From the NCBI GenBank assembly GCA_003156805.1, contig PMHV01000034.1:45565-109564 (forward strand): a DNA stretch of 64,000 bases. Reading direction: 5' to 3'. The notes beneath the pieces are model-generated. The model saw only the letters and a program-made list of their open reading frames with translations, searched no databases and was not told where the DNA came from. The translations under genes were made by a program, and so were the position numbers. Numbering within the stretch: the stretch's first letter is position 1; each line of letters starts with the position of its first letter. Positions 26,323-36,439 of the stretch are shown here, one piece after another. The DNA comes from Acidobacteriaceae bacterium. GTDB taxonomy: Bacteria; Acidobacteriota; Terriglobia; Terriglobales; Acidobacteriaceae.

Positions 26323-27096
26323 CTAGCGCACCACGCCCTCCAGCGGAGAACTGGCAGTGGCGTAGAGTTTTTTCGCCATGCGGCCCGCAAGATACGCTTG
26401 GCGACCAGCCAGCACCGCGTGGTGCATGGCTTCGGCCATGAGAACGGGATCTTGCGCGCCAGCGATGCCCGTGTTCATAAGGACCGCGTCGGCGCCGAGT
26501 TCCATCGCGATGGCCGCATCGGAGGCCGTGCCCACGCCCGCGTCCACGATGAGCGGAACGCCGGTGACCACCTCTCGCAGGATGCGAATGCTGGCCTGAT
26601 TCTGGATGCCCAGACCGCTTCCAATCGGAGCGCCGAGCGGCATGATGGCAGCCGCACCAGCATCGAGCAATCGCTTGGCATAGACCACATCGTCGGAAGT
26701 GTAAGGGAGCACGGTGAAGCCTTCTTTTACCAGCACGCGCGTGGCTTCGAGCGTGGCTTGCACGTCGGGATAAAGCGTGGCCTGATCGCCGATCACTTCG
26801 AGCTTCACCCAATCGGAAAGGCCGACTTCGCGGCCCAGGCGAGCGGCACGGATGGCTTCGTCGGCGGTGTAGCAGCCGGCGGTGTTGGGCAAGAGAAAAT
26901 ATTTCTTGGGATCGATGTAGTCGAGAAGAGATTCCTTGCTGCGGTCGAGGTTGACGCGGCGGACGGCGACGGTGACCATTTCAGCTCCGCTGGCTTCGAG
27001 AGCGCGCGCGGTTTCCTGAAAAGACTTGTACTTTCCCGTGCCGACGATCAGGCGGGAGCGGAAGGTGCGGCCGGCGATAATGAGTGGGTCGTTCAT
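26323..27096 (-). CDS. thiG: Thiazole synthase
   Basis: A 257-residue TIM-barrel enzyme that builds the thiazole phosphate moiety of thiamine from 1-deoxyxylulose 5-phosphate, dehydroglycine and ThiS-thiocarboxylate. Family motifs: [12 protein letters not shown] near residue 15, [22 protein letters not shown] with the Schiff-base lysine, and [15 protein letters not shown]. The start at 27096 ([10 protein letters not shown]) fits the family; the longer open frame is not conserved. ThiS, ThiF and ThiH genes are not in view, and no TPP riboswitch fits the short upstream gap. Confidence 0.96.
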   Translation of the reverse strand: MNDPLIIAGRTFRSRLIVGTGKYKSFQETARALEASGAEMVTVAVRRVNLDRSKESLLDYIDPKKYFLLPNTAGCYTADEAIRAARLGREVGLSDWVKLEVIGDQATLYPDVQATLEATRVLVKEGFTVLPYTSDDVVYAKRLLDAGAAAIMPLGAPIGSGLGIQNQASIRILREVVTGVPLIVDAGVGTASDAAIAMELGADAVLMNTGIAGAQDPVLMAEAMHHAVLAGRQAYLAGRMAKKLYATASSPLEGVVR

Positions 27097-27142
27097 AGTG
27101 ACTTCCATTGTAATGAAAACAGCGTCTCCTCGGCATGGCCTG

Positions 27143-28951
27143 CTATGGCACGGTCGTCTCGGCCTGGGCATAGAGTTCGTCGATCTGGCGGCGATAACGT
27201 TCTTCGACGACGCGGCGGCGCAGCTTCATCGTCGGGGTAAGAACGCCGTTCTCGGCAGAGAATTCCTCGGCCACCAGCAGGACGCGCTTCAGCTTTTCGA
27301 AACGCGCCAGGCGCTGGTTGACTTCGTCCACAATTTTTTCGTAAAGAGCTTGCACTTCGGGATGCGACACAAGATCGGCTCGCGATGAAAACGCAACGCT
27401 GTTCGTGCGCGCCCAATCTTCGAGCAGAGAAAAATTCGGCGAGATAATGACAAAAGGAAACTTGCGCTTATCCCCCAGGATGGCTGCTGCGCCGACCAAA
27501 GGATTGAGCTTCAGCGAATTTTCGATCGGCTGCGGAGCGATGAACTTGCCGCCCGAAGTCTTGATGAGTTCCTTCTTGCGGTCGGTGACGGAGAGAAAAC
27601 CGTCGGCGTCCATATTGCCGATGTCGCCGGTCAGAAACCAGCCATCCTGGAACGCTTTCTGGGTTTCATCCGCTCGATTCCAATAACCCTTGAAGACGGA
27701 AGGACCGCGCACCAGGATTTCACCATCTTCGGCGATGCGGACTTCGAGATTGGGAAGGGTCTTGCCCACGGTGCCGATGCGGTGATGGATGGGCGTGTTC
27801 ACCGCGATAACGGGCGAAGTTTCGGTAAGTCCGTAGCCTTCGTGAATACGAATGCCGACGGTGGCGTACCACTCGGCGAGCTCGCGGCCCAGCGGCGCGC
27901 CGCCGGAGATGAAGGTCTTGACGCGGCCTCCGACGCCATCGCGAATTTTCGAGAACACGAGTTTGTTGGCGAGCTTCCAGCCTGGCGAAGTTGGAACGCG
28001 GCCTGCGAGAATCTCCGGCTTGTGCGCCTCACCTACAGAAAGCGCCCAGCGGTAGATGGAATGCTTGGGAAAGCCCCGCGCTTTGCGTTCCGTCTGAGCG
28101 TAGATTTTTTCGTAGACTCTGGGCACGGCCACGCACAGCGTGGGGCGCACCTCGAGCAGCGTCTCGGCAAGATCCTCGATGAATGGGCAATAGGCCAGAG
28201 TGACGCCGTGGTAGAGCAGAGAAAAGTCCACATGGCGCGCAGTGACGTGCGAAAGGGGAAGAAACGAAACGCTGATCTCGCCGGGGCCGACCTCGAAGCC
28301 GAGAAGAGAATAGGCGATGTTCGAGGCAATGTTGCCGTGGGTGAGCATTGCGCCTTTGGAGGTTCCGGTGGTGCCGGAAGTGTAGATGATGGTGGCGAGA
28401 TCGTTGGGCTGGACGGATCGGGCGAGGGATTCGAGTTGCGGATCAGGAGACGATGAGGCTTGCGCGGTGATGCGATCCATCGTCACGTAATTGGCGGCGG
28501 AGTTGCTGGACGAGTTGTCAGCCTTGTTGATCAAGTTGTTTATGTGGTCCATGACCACTATTTTTCGCACCTGCGTCTGGGGAAGAATTGCCAGCGCTTT
28601 GCGCAGTTGATTTTCAGTGGACACAAAAAGGATGCAGGAGCCGGAATCGCGCAGAGTATAAGCGGTTTGCTCCGCTGTCAGCGTCGAGTAGACGGGCACG
28701 GTCACCGCGCCCAGCAGGAGCGTGGCAAAGTCGGCGATCGCCCACTCGGGGCGATTTTCGCTGAGAATGGCAACCCGGTTGCCCTTGCGTATACCCCATT
28801 CCTGTAGTGCGTGCGCGGTTGCCGTGACTTTGCGGCGCAAGTCCTGTGAGGAAATGGGCAGCCACTTTCCGGCTTCGCGGCGCAACATGAGGCTGTCGAG
28901 ATTATGCTCGACTGCGGCGAAAAAGACGTCGTTCAGCGTAGTCAGACTCAT
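27143..28951 (-). CDS. Long-chain acyl-CoA synthetase (AMP-forming)
   Basis: A 602-residue adenylate-forming enzyme. The AMP-binding P-loop is [21 protein letters not shown], followed by GYGLTETSP and the hinge [20 protein letters not shown]. This is the pattern of eukaryote-like, FadD15-type long-chain fatty acyl-CoA ligases. It should activate fatty acids for beta-oxidation or lipid synthesis. It is upstream of thiG on the same strand with a 46-base gap, so co-transcription is possible, but the functional link is not obvious. Confidence 0.93.
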   Translation of the reverse strand: MSLTTLNDVFFAAVEHNLDSLMLRREAGKWLPISSQDLRRKVTATAHALQEWGIRKGNRVAILSENRPEWAIADFATLLLGAVTVPVYSTLTAEQTAYTLRDSGSCILFVSTENQLRKALAILPQTQVRKIVVMDHINNLINKADNSSSNSAANYVTMDRITAQASSSPDPQLESLARSVQPNDLATIIYTSGTTGTSKGAMLTHGNIASNIAYSLLGFEVGPGEISVSFLPLSHVTARHVDFSLLYHGVTLAYCPFIEDLAETLLEVRPTLCVAVPRVYEKIYAQTERKARGFPKHSIYRWALSVGEAHKPEILAGRVPTSPGWKLANKLVFSKIRDGVGGRVKTFISGGAPLGRELAEWYATVGIRIHEGYGLTETSPVIAVNTPIHHRIGTVGKTLPNLEVRIAEDGEILVRGPSVFKGYWNRADETQKAFQDGWFLTGDIGNMDADGFLSVTDRKKELIKTSGGKFIAPQPIENSLKLNPLVGAAAILGDKRKFPFVIISPNFSLLEDWARTNSVAFSSRADLVSHPEVQALYEKIVDEVNQRLARFEKLKRVLLVAEEFSAENGVLTPTMKLRRRVVEERYRRQIDELYAQAETTVP

Positions 28952-29070
28952 GGGTCGCTCATTGCGCGCGGAACAGGCATGGAACTGAATCTACTGGTTT
29001 ACGATGGGGTTCGGCAATGCGAAACGCGTACGGACAGGGTACTGCTGTGCATGATCGCGTTCGCCATCGC

Positions 29071-30516
29071 TTAAGTGGCGGGCAGTTCGAACCAGAACAC
29101 GGAACCGTGGCCGGGCTGGCTGGTGACGCCGATGGCGCCGTTGTGAGCCTCGACGATGGCTTTGGCGATGGCCAGTCCCATGCCCGTGCCCTGGACGCGG
29201 TAGCGCTGATCGCGGCCGCGGTAGAACTTGTCGAAGACCAGCGACTGCTCGAGTTCGTCGATGCCGGCGCCGCGGTCGGTAACGCTGGTGATGATGCGGT
29301 TTTCGCGCACCTCAACCGTGACGGTGATGGGCGAGTCGGCGGGAGAATATTTGGCCGCGTTTTCCAGCAACTGCTTGAGCACTTCCGCGATGCGATCGAA
29401 ATCCGCGCGCATCCTGGGCAGCGACGCAGGTACGCGCAGTTCGACCGGGTGCTGTCCCAGAACTGTTTTTGATTCCTGCACGGCGGATTCAATGACGTCG
29501 GAGATGTCGAGCGAAGCGGCGTGCAACTCGACTTTGCGGGCGTCGAGTTGAGCCATTTCCGTGGCCTCGCCTACGAGGCGGTCGAGGCGGTCGGTTTCCT
29601 CGTTGATGACGGTCAGCAATTCCCGCCGCTGAGTTGCATCGAGGTTGTAATCGGAGAGCAAGCCGGTAACCGCGGCCTTGATGCCGGTGAGTGGCGTGCG
29701 TAGTTCGTGGGTGACCGAATCCAGCAGAACCGAACGCAGGTTCTCGCCCTGGCGCGCGGCTTCGGTTTGCGAAAGCTTTTCCATTGCGCCGGCACGTTCG
29801 ATGGCAATGGCGATCATGCTGCCGAGGGCTTCGAGCGTGGCGCGCGAGACCGCGGGGCCGGCGATTCCTACCGCTCCGGTGGTGCGCGTACCCATGCGCA
29901 AAGGAGCCAGCGAAATGCCGCGCTGCACATCGATCACGGGCTCGCCGCGCGAGCTCACCATCTGCAGATCCTCGGAGACCAGAGCCGTCGCTCTGGGGTC
30001 TGTGCGGTAGACCTGGCGGGAACTGAGCAGGTAGACGGCGGCCGCGGTGCCGCCGAATCCGTCACGGATGTAGGCTGGAACCGCATTCAGCAATTCGGCG
30101 ACGTTGTCGGTCGCGAGCAGGCGCTGGCTGAAGCTGTAAAGCCGCTCAACATCGCGGCGGCGTTGAACCGCGTCGGCGGTTTGCCTGCGGGCGCGATCGG
30201 CGAGTTGGCTGGCGATGCCGGCGGTCACCAGAAAAGCGAAGAGCGCAACCCAGTTCTGCGGGTCGGCGACGGTGAAGGTTCCGATGGGCGGAAGAAAATA
30301 ATAGTTGAAGGCCAGGGTAGCGAGAATGGCAAGAAAAACAGAGTAACGAAATCCCCAGAAGGCCGCGGCCAGCAGCACCATGAGCAAGAACGTTAAAGCG
30401 ACTGTCGTAGGATTTACGTGGATGAAGTGACGATAAACTTGCGCGGCCAGCTCAATGAGCACAGCACACGCAACAAAGCGGAATAGCTGCCGGGGCCAGG
30501 GCGCTCTCACGCGCAC
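29071..30516 (-). CDS. KdpD C-terminal half: DUF4118-GAF-histidine kinase
   Basis: A protein of about 481 residues, equivalent to the second half of KdpD. Domains in order: four closely packed membrane helices (DUF4118, about residues 10-105, FLLMVLLAAAFWGFRYSVFL), a GAF-like domain (about 125-255), HisKA with phospho-acceptor His in DSVTHELRTPLTGI, and HATPase (LLENAAKYSPAD, DRGAGIDE, GTGMGLAI). The N-terminal KdpD/USP domains are missing here and are encoded divergently at 30589. GTG codons at 30516 and 30510 are possible starts. A TACAAT at 30518-30523 abuts them, suggesting a leaderless or near-leaderless mRNA. The longer open frame upstream is antisense to the other gene and is rejected. 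Confidence 0.87.
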   Translation of the reverse strand: MRVRAPWPRQLFRFVACAVLIELAAQVYRHFIHVNPTTVALTFLLMVLLAAAFWGFRYSVFLAILATLAFNYYFLPPIGTFTVADPQNWVALFAFLVTAGIASQLADRARRQTADAVQRRRDVERLYSFSQRLLATDNVAELLNAVPAYIRDGFGGTAAAVYLLSSRQVYRTDPRATALVSEDLQMVSSRGEPVIDVQRGISLAPLRMGTRTTGAVGIAGPAVSRATLEALGSMIAIAIERAGAMEKLSQTEAARQGENLRSVLLDSVTHELRTPLTGIKAAVTGLLSDYNLDATQRRELLTVINEETDRLDRLVGEATEMAQLDARKVELHAASLDISDVIESAVQESKTVLGQHPVELRVPASLPRMRADFDRIAEVLKQLLENAAKYSPADSPITVTVEVRENRIITSVTDRGAGIDELEQSLVFDKFYRGRDQRYRVQGTGMGLAIAKAIVEAHNGAIGVTSQPGHGSVFWFELPAT

Positions 30517-30588
30517 GATTGTACGCGGATTGGCCGGCGGTTCGCCGCCGATTCGACAATTTCCGGCTGGGCGTGGAGAATAGCGGCG

Positions 30589-31704
30589 ATGAGCAAGACT
30601 CCGGAAGAATGGCTGGCGGAAGTAGACACAACGGCGCGGGCGGCGGTCTTTAAGTTGTTTCTCGGTTACGCGCCGGGCGTAGGCAAGACCTATGCCATGC
30701 TGAGCGAGGGCGTACGGCGGGCCAGCCGCGGTGAGGAAGTGGTGATCGGCGTGGTGGAAACGCACGGGCGCAAGCCGATCGTAGAGCTTTCTTCCCGGCT
30801 GGAGACGGTTCCGCGCAAGAAGCTGGAATACAAAGGAACCACTTTCGAAGAAATGGATGTCGACGCCATTTTGGAGCGCAAGCCTCGCGTGGTGCTGGTG
30901 GATGAACTGGCGCACACGAACATTGAAGGCAGCAAGCACGCCAAGCGATACGAGGATGTTTTCGAGCTGCTGGACGCGGGCATCGATGTTGTTTCCACGC
31001 TGAACGTGCAACATATCGAAAGCTTGTCGCCGACGGTGCGGGAGATTACCGGGGTGCAAGTGAGAGAAACGGTGCCGGACTGGGTGATCCGGCGGGCGGG
31101 CGAGATCGTGATGGCCGATCTCACGCCGCAGGCGCTGCAAACCCGCATGAAGCGCGGAGATATTTATCCGCTGGAACGGGCCGAGCGCGCGCTCTCGAAT
31201 TTTTTCCGCAACACGAATCTGGTTGCATTGCGGGAGCTGGCATTGCGCCAGGTGACGCAGGCCGTCGACCGCACGCTTTCAGAATTGAAGACGGAAGATG
31301 GACATCTGTTGCAAGTGCGGGAACGGATTGCGGTGTGCATCAGCTCGAATCCGGCAGCGCAGTACTTGATTGCGCGCGGGGCGCGCATGGCGCAGGCGCT
31401 GGATGGGGAGCTGTTTGTGCTCTATGTGGACACGGGCGCAGACGAGAGCGACGAGAATCAGAAGACACTGGCCGACAACGTTCGCTTCGCGGAAAGCGTG
31501 GGTGCGAAGGTGGTGAAGACTGAAGGCAAGGTAGTGGCCGAAGCGGTTGCGGAGTTCGTGCGCGGGAATCACGTTACACAGGTGGTTTTCGGCCGGTCGG
31601 CGACGAAAGGATGGAAGAGATATTTCTATCTTTCCGCGATTCACAAGTTCTTGCGGGATACTCCGGCGGTCGATGTGCACATTGTGACCCAGGAGATGCG
31701 CTAG
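30589..31704 (+). CDS. KdpD N-terminal half: KdpD sensor domain plus universal-stress domain
   Basis: A 371-residue soluble protein. The KdpD domain carries the Walker A-like FLGYAPGVGKTYAML near residue 25, VVETHGRKP, VVLVDELAHTNIEGSKH and TLNVQHIESL. A USP-like domain follows (about residues 240-371, HLLQVRERIAVCIS ... TQVVFGRSATKGW). In the family, this part senses potassium or second messengers and controls the kinase half. It stops exactly where the membrane helices of normal KdpD would start; that half is the divergent gene at 29071. It leads an apparent operon with KdpE, 44 bases downstream. Confidence 0.93.
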   Translation: MSKTPEEWLAEVDTTARAAVFKLFLGYAPGVGKTYAMLSEGVRRASRGEEVVIGVVETHGRKPIVELSSRLETVPRKKLEYKGTTFEEMDVDAILERKPRVVLVDELAHTNIEGSKHAKRYEDVFELLDAGIDVVSTLNVQHIESLSPTVREITGVQVRETVPDWVIRRAGEIVMADLTPQALQTRMKRGDIYPLERAERALSNFFRNTNLVALRELALRQVTQAVDRTLSELKTEDGHLLQVRERIAVCISSNPAAQYLIARGARMAQALDGELFVLYVDTGADESDENQKTLADNVRFAESVGAKVVKTEGKVVAEAVAEFVRGNHVTQVVFGRSATKGWKRYFYLSAIHKFLRDTPAVDVHIVTQEMR

Positions 31705-31748
31705 GCGGCGATGGGCAGGCAACATGCCCAGCCGGCGAGCGGCCAATC

Positions 31749-32444
31749 ATGACCAATGAGCACCGGCGAATCCTGGTGGTGGATGACGAGCCGCAGATTA
31801 CGCGGGTGCTGCGCACCACGCTTTCGGCGCAGGGGTACGACATTCGTGTGGCAAACGACGGCGAAATGGCGCTCGAACTGATGAAGAACTGGACGCCGCA
31901 CGTGGTCGTCACGGATCTGGCCATGCCGAATCTCGATGGAGTGGGATTGTGCCGACGCATTCGGCAAGCGTCCACTGTGCCCATCATTGTGCTCTCGGTA
32001 CGCGGGCAAGACCGGACGAAAGTTGAGGCTTTGGATGCCGGCGCCGATGACTACGTCACCAAGCCCTTCAGCATGAATGAACTGCTGGCGCGCATTCGCG
32101 CGCAATTGCGGCGCAGCCCGGTTGCAGAGGCCGAGCCCAGTACGATTGCCGCAGGCGATTTTTCCATCGATCTGGATGCGCGATCGGTTGCGGTTTCAGG
32201 CCGGGAGGTTCACCTGACGCCGAAAGAATTCGACTTGCTGGTTTATTTGGCGCGGCGTGCGGGAAAGGTCGTGACCCATCGCACTCTGCTGGCCGCTATC
32301 TGGGGACCGAACAGCACCGAGCAACCGGAGTATCTTCGCGTTTTCGTGGGGCAACTGCGCAAGAAGATCGAGACGGACCCTTCCACGCCGAAGTATTTGC
32401 TGACCGAGCCCTGGGTGGGCTACCGCTTCGAACCAGGTTCGTAA
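31749..32444 (+). CDS. kdpE: Response regulator KdpE
   Basis: A 231-residue OmpR/PhoB-type regulator. The receiver has the acidic pair VVDDE, the phospho-Asp in VVTDLAMPN, and ADDYVTKPF. The winged-helix domain has LTPKEFDLLVYLARRAGKVVTH and RVFVGQLRKKIE; the ending YLLTEPWVGYRFEP is characteristic of KdpE. The ATG at 31749 matches the family N-terminus; the upstream open frame overlaps the previous gene. It should be phosphorylated by the divergent kinase half and bind the 11-bp repeat operators downstream. Confidence 0.95.
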   Translation: MTNEHRRILVVDDEPQITRVLRTTLSAQGYDIRVANDGEMALELMKNWTPHVVVTDLAMPNLDGVGLCRRIRQASTVPIIVLSVRGQDRTKVEALDAGADDYVTKPFSMNELLARIRAQLRRSPVAEAEPSTIAAGDFSIDLDARSVAVSGREVHLTPKEFDLLVYLARRAGKVVTHRTLLAAIWGPNSTEQPEYLRVFVGQLRKKIETDPSTPKYLLTEPWVGYRFEPGS

Positions 32445-32471
32445 TTCCTTCCGTTTGTTTGCCTTGCAGTT

Positions 32472-32504
32472 TTTATAAACATCTTACGAATCTTTTATCC
32501 GGAC
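32472..32504 (+). promoter_or_regulatory. Candidate KdpE operator, three 11-bp direct repeats
   Basis: Three consecutive 11-base units, each with TTA at positions 2-4: TTTATAAACAT, CTTACGAATCT and TTTATCCGGAC. The period suits tandem binding by an OmpR-family regulator. The TTTATA and TTTA half-sites resemble the T-rich KdpE site known from E. coli. It lies between kdpE and the small gene at 32580. Confidence 0.65.
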
Positions 32505-32579
32505 CTTTCGCATTGTTGTGTCCAATGGTTATGGCGGTCAAACAGCCAGACGATGCAGCAAGTCATGGAGGTTAAAGGT

Positions 32580-32831
32580 ATGTGGATTCATGAGGTGGCA
32601 CCTGAGCGGTTGGCGGAAGTTCTTCATCACTATCACCACGCATTGGCGCTGGAATCTTCCGGCGCGCGCAGCGACGCCCGGCATTTATGGAAAGAAGTTC
32701 CGGCCCAAGAGAAGAGCCGCCTCGTAGCGGCGGCGCGCCTAGCGTTGCTGGAACTTGAGTCGACGAAGAACGAGTTGGTGAAGTCGAGGCCATACTTTGC
32801 GCAGCCTGGCGAAGCCGAATGGGGCTGCTAG
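32580..32831 (+). CDS. Small hypothetical protein in the Kdp locus
   Basis: An 83-residue, mostly helical soluble protein of unknown family (APERLAEVLHHYHHALALE, WKEVPAQEKSRLVAAARLAL). The ATG at 32580 is preferred, with GGAGG 8 bases upstream; the frame could start at 32553. It ends 62 bases before the large receptor gene and is downstream of the candidate KdpE operator, so it may be in that regulon. No known domain can be named. Confidence 0.65.
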   Translation: MWIHEVAPERLAEVLHHYHHALALESSGARSDARHLWKEVPAQEKSRLVAAARLALLELESTKNELVKSRPYFAQPGEAEWGC

Positions 32832-32893
32832 GGGCGAGCCGCGGGCAAGTACCGGTGAGCAGAGTTCAACAATGTATCTCGCGGAGGAGAAAG

Positions 32894-35800
32894 ATGCGGG
32901 GGATGTTTGCAGGCGTTGCAATTGCGGTTGTGTTCACGGTTTGTTCGGCCGCAGGGCAGTCCACGTTCGGCAGCATCGTCGGCGTGGTGCATGACACCAC
33001 ACAGGCTGTTGTGCCCGACGCGTCAGTCAAGATACGGAGTTTGGAAGACAACAGCATTCGCTCCACCACATCGGACCAGAACGGATCATTTGAATTTGTG
33101 AACCTCAAGCCGGGCAACTATTCCCTGTCCGCTCAGGCCGAAGGATTTGCCGAGTTCCAAGTTCGATCCGCGGAACTGACTTCCAGGCAGACGCTAAGGA
33201 TTGACGTCACTTTGGGGATCAAGAGTCAATCCGAGACGGTGGAAGTTGCAGATACGGTGGCTGTGATTAATACCGAGAATGCGGTGATCAGCGATTCAAT
33301 AAACAATTTGCAGATCACCCAACTTCCGCTGAACAATCGCGCCACCACGACGAGCCCTCTGGGAGCGCTGGCGGTTTCGCCGAACGTGCAAGAGGACAGT
33401 TCCGGAAACATCGCGCTGGGCGGCGCGAGTTCGGCGATGGTGAACTTCTCTGTCGACGGCATCTCGACAGCGAACGTGCGGCAGAACGGCGCGCTGCAGG
33501 ACGCTTATCCATCGCAGGAGGGAATCTCTGCTGTAAGAGTAACGTCGTTTAACAACAGCGCAGAATTTTCGCAGGTAGGCGATGTCACCTTCACCACTAA
33601 AAGCGGCACGAGCCAGTATCACGGCAGCCTGTTTGAGTATTTGCAAAACGACGCGCTCGATGCCGACCCTTACGGCTTCAATGGTAAGGCGCCAAAACAC
33701 TTCAATACCTTTGGCGGATCGCTCGGCGGCCCACTGAGCATTCCGCATCTCTACAACGGCAAGAACAAGACGTTCTTCTTCCTCGATTACGAGGGAAATC
33801 GCCGCTCGACCGCGGTTGCTGAGCAGTTCCTTGTTCCCACACAGGCTGAGCGCAACGGTAACCTGACCGCGCTCAGCGTCACTACTCCGATTACGAACAT
33901 CAATCCCACCGCCGTCGCGCTGCTGAACTACTATCCGCTTCCTAACGTCACAGGCCAGGAGAACTATAACTACGAAAATTTCCAATCCACGCCTGCGCGC
34001 ACGGACGGAGCCGATCTCCGCATCGACCAGACCATCAATTCCAAGCAGTCGGTCTACGCGCGCTTCAGCCGCAAGAACATCACCGAAGACTATGCCAACC
34101 CTCTTCTGCCGGATGACTCCGACAGCGTGCACAATCGCAGCCTGCTGGTCTCGCATACGTGGGTCCTCACACCGCGTCTCCTGAACGAGTTCCGCTTTGG
34201 CTTCACGAACGTCGTCACTAGCGTTGGCTTTCCCATCGAAGGCGCAGACGCGCTCTCGCAACTCGGTCTGACCGGGGTGAACATCAGCCAGCACCCCACC
34301 ACGCACGCCTTTCCTACCTTTAATTTCAGCGCCGGAACCGGGTTCACTCCCATTGGCCGCGACAAGACTGGAGTGACGCAGTCGAAAACGATCCAGTTCA
34401 CCGACAACCTGAGCTGGACACGCGGCAAACACACCTTCAAGGCTGGCATCGACGCGCGCAGGGAACGCTATGCCGACATCGAGACCTTTCTGCCTTCCGA
34501 TGATTTTGGGCAATTCACTTTCCAGCCCACCTTCACGGGCAACGCTTTCGGCGACTTTCTTGAAGGGCTGCCCACAACCATTTTCTTCGCGGTTTCTAGC
34601 CCCGACGTCGCCGGAACCGCTTGGGAGTACAGCCTATTCGGCCAGGATGAATACCAGGTCACCAGCAGGCTCACGCTGAGTTACGGCCTGCGCTGGCAGA
34701 TCCTTCCAGGTTTTACGGAAGACGGCGGCAACCTGGCAAACTTCGATGAGCGAAACAACTCCATCGTCGTGCCGGACAATCTCGCCGCCTATCTGGCGCA
34801 GCAGAACATCCAGGTCTCAAATCTGGGCTTCCAGCAGTCGTTCAACGCCTGCAACCTCGGATATACTGCTCTGCCATGCACCAGCTACGTCACCGCCAGC
34901 CAGGATCACTTGCCGCAGTCACTCCGCAACATCTATAAGGGCAATTTCCAGCCGCGGGTCTCCCTCGCCTACCGTCCCTTCAACGATACAAAGACGGTCA
35001 TTCGCGCCGGCTTCGGGGTCTTTACGGTAACCAATCTTGGCCCGCTGTCCTTCAACAGCAGCGGTAATCCAACCTCCGCGCTGCATACTTATACCAACAG
35101 CGTGACCAATGGCACGCCCCTCATCCAGTTTCCCAACACCGCGCCGCCCACGGTTGGCGTGCAATATGGCGGCGGCGGACTCGATCAGGGTGTCGATCCC
35201 AATTACCGCGACCCGCAAGCCAATCAGTGGAACTTCACAGTGGAGCGCCAACTGACCAGCAACGACAGCCTACGCGTGAGCTATGTCGGCATGCACACTT
35301 ACCGACTGAACATCACCGAAGACCTCAATCAGATTCCCGCCGGCACTATGCCGTATCAGACGACGGCGGCGAGTACCTACGTCGATCCGCGCGCACCCTA
35401 TCACAACTGGTTCGAGCTTTACAGTACCTTCAACGCCGGCGAGGCCAACTACAACGGCCTTGAGGTCGAGGAGAGCCATAAGACGTCACACGGGTTCTAT
35501 CTCGACGCCAACTACACGCTGGCGAAGAACCTCGCCGACAATCAGGGCGACACTCCTACGGCCTTCGCCGGTGAAGTCAACTATGGTGTTCCCATTGCCG
35601 ACCGCTTCAATATCCATAGCGATTACGGCAACGTCGAAGGAACTCGCCGTCAGCGCTTTCTTTTCACCGGTCTCTACCAGTTGCCCATCGGTCAAGGCCG
35701 CACTTTCCTGAATACCTGCGGCTGGATGAACGCTGTGCTGGGCGGTTGGGAGCTGACCAGCGTGACTGTGCTTGAAACGGGCCCGTGGCTCACGCCCAGC

Positions 35801-36214
35801 ATCAGCGATTCGTACGACCAGTCCAATACCAACGTCGTCAATCGTGGCGCTTACCTGCGTCCCGATCAGGTCTCGACGAATTTCTATCAGGGGCAGTCAC
35901 GCGCGCAATACTTCAATCTGGCGGCGTTTTCGGCGACTCCAGTCGGCGCTGGCCGCTTCGGCAACGCCGGAGTCGGTATCCTACAGGGACCGGGCACAGC
36001 CGCGGCCAGCCTGGGTCTTGCCAAAGTCTTCAACGTCAGTGAGAGAGTAAGAGTGCGCTTTGAGTCCACATTTACCAACGTGCTCAACCACACTAACTTC
36101 GCTCCTCCCGCCACGCAGATCGATAACCCGACCTTCGGTGTTCTCAGCGCTCCGCAAACAGCAGAGAACGCTGGAAACCGTACCGGGCAACTGGCGCTAC
36201 GGGTCGACTTCTAA
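32894..36214 (+). CDS. Oar-like TonB-dependent outer-membrane receptor
   Basis: A 1,106-residue outer-membrane protein. It has a signal peptide (MFAGVAIAVVFTVCSAAGQS), a carboxypeptidase-regulatory-like beta domain (residues about 25-105: GSIVGVVHDTTQAVVPDASV), a TonB plug and a large beta-barrel ending in LALRVDF. The size and NTRYNGLEV-type patterns fit the Oar-like receptors that are abundant in Acidobacteria. The start is fixed by GGAGGAGA just upstream. Its position between kdpE and kdpFABC is unusual and suggests a link to potassium or osmotic stress. Confidence 0.9.
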   Translation: MRGMFAGVAIAVVFTVCSAAGQSTFGSIVGVVHDTTQAVVPDASVKIRSLEDNSIRSTTSDQNGSFEFVNLKPGNYSLSAQAEGFAEFQVRSAELTSRQTLRIDVTLGIKSQSETVEVADTVAVINTENAVISDSINNLQITQLPLNNRATTTSPLGALAVSPNVQEDSSGNIALGGASSAMVNFSVDGISTANVRQNGALQDAYPSQEGISAVRVTSFNNSAEFSQVGDVTFTTKSGTSQYHGSLFEYLQNDALDADPYGFNGKAPKHFNTFGGSLGGPLSIPHLYNGKNKTFFFLDYEGNRRSTAVAEQFLVPTQAERNGNLTALSVTTPITNINPTAVALLNYYPLPNVTGQENYNYENFQSTPARTDGADLRIDQTINSKQSVYARFSRKNITEDYANPLLPDDSDSVHNRSLLVSHTWVLTPRLLNEFRFGFTNVVTSVGFPIEGADALSQLGLTGVNISQHPTTHAFPTFNFSAGTGFTPIGRDKTGVTQSKTIQFTDNLSWTRGKHTFKAGIDARRERYADIETFLPSDDFGQFTFQPTFTGNAFGDFLEGLPTTIFFAVSSPDVAGTAWEYSLFGQDEYQVTSRLTLSYGLRWQILPGFTEDGGNLANFDERNNSIVVPDNLAAYLAQQNIQVSNLGFQQSFNACNLGYTALPCTSYVTASQDHLPQSLRNIYKGNFQPRVSLAYRPFNDTKTVIRAGFGVFTVTNLGPLSFNSSGNPTSALHTYTNSVTNGTPLIQFPNTAPPTVGVQYGGGGLDQGVDPNYRDPQANQWNFTVERQLTSNDSLRVSYVGMHTYRLNITEDLNQIPAGTMPYQTTAASTYVDPRAPYHNWFELYSTFNAGEANYNGLEVEESHKTSHGFYLDANYTLAKNLADNQGDTPTAFAGEVNYGVPIADRFNIHSDYGNVEGTRRQRFLFTGLYQLPIGQGRTFLNTCGWMNAVLGGWELTSVTVLETGPWLTPSISDSYDQSNTNVVNRGAYLRPDQVSTNFYQGQSRAQYFNLAAFSATPVGAGRFGNAGVGILQGPGTAAASLGLAKVFNVSERVRVRFESTFTNVLNHTNFAPPATQIDNPTFGVLSAPQTAENAGNRTGQLALRVDF

Positions 36215-36346
36215 TTCGGTTCGAGGGCAAGGATCGAAGACAATGACGGGAGCGTCTTGGCATTTTGTGACGATTGTTTCGCTGGCAACTCCGTGAACTG
36301 TGCCGCTTTGACTCCGACATACCAGTCTGAAAATGAAATGTACGAC

Positions 36347-36390
36347 TTTACGAAATCTTTAGGAATTCCTTAACCCGCCCTTACACCTGA
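36347..36390 (+). promoter_or_regulatory. Candidate KdpE operator, four 11-bp direct repeats
   Basis: Four 11-base units in a row, each with TTA at positions 2-4: TTTACGAAATC, TTTAGGAATTC, CTTAACCCGCC and CTTACACCTGA. The array matches the one at 32472 in period and motif, and TTTACG...TTTA and TTACACC recall the E. coli KdpE site. It lies 50 bases before the small membrane gene at 36440. Confidence 0.68.
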
Positions 36391-36439
36391 AATAGTTAAA
36401 TGAAATGTTTGCTCCGGGCAAAAGCATAGGAGGCAGGAT

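Noticed and set aside
26266-27240. Long plus-strand open frame opposite thiG
   Set aside because: Shadow of thiG; His/Arg/Gly-rich translation with no family pattern. The same holds for long antisense frames opposite cysK, thiG, the VWFA genes and the PEGA gene.
30517-31140. N-terminal extension of the minus-strand kinase
   Set aside because: The frame stays open but is antisense to the clearly coding KdpD N-terminal gene and shows no family similarity.
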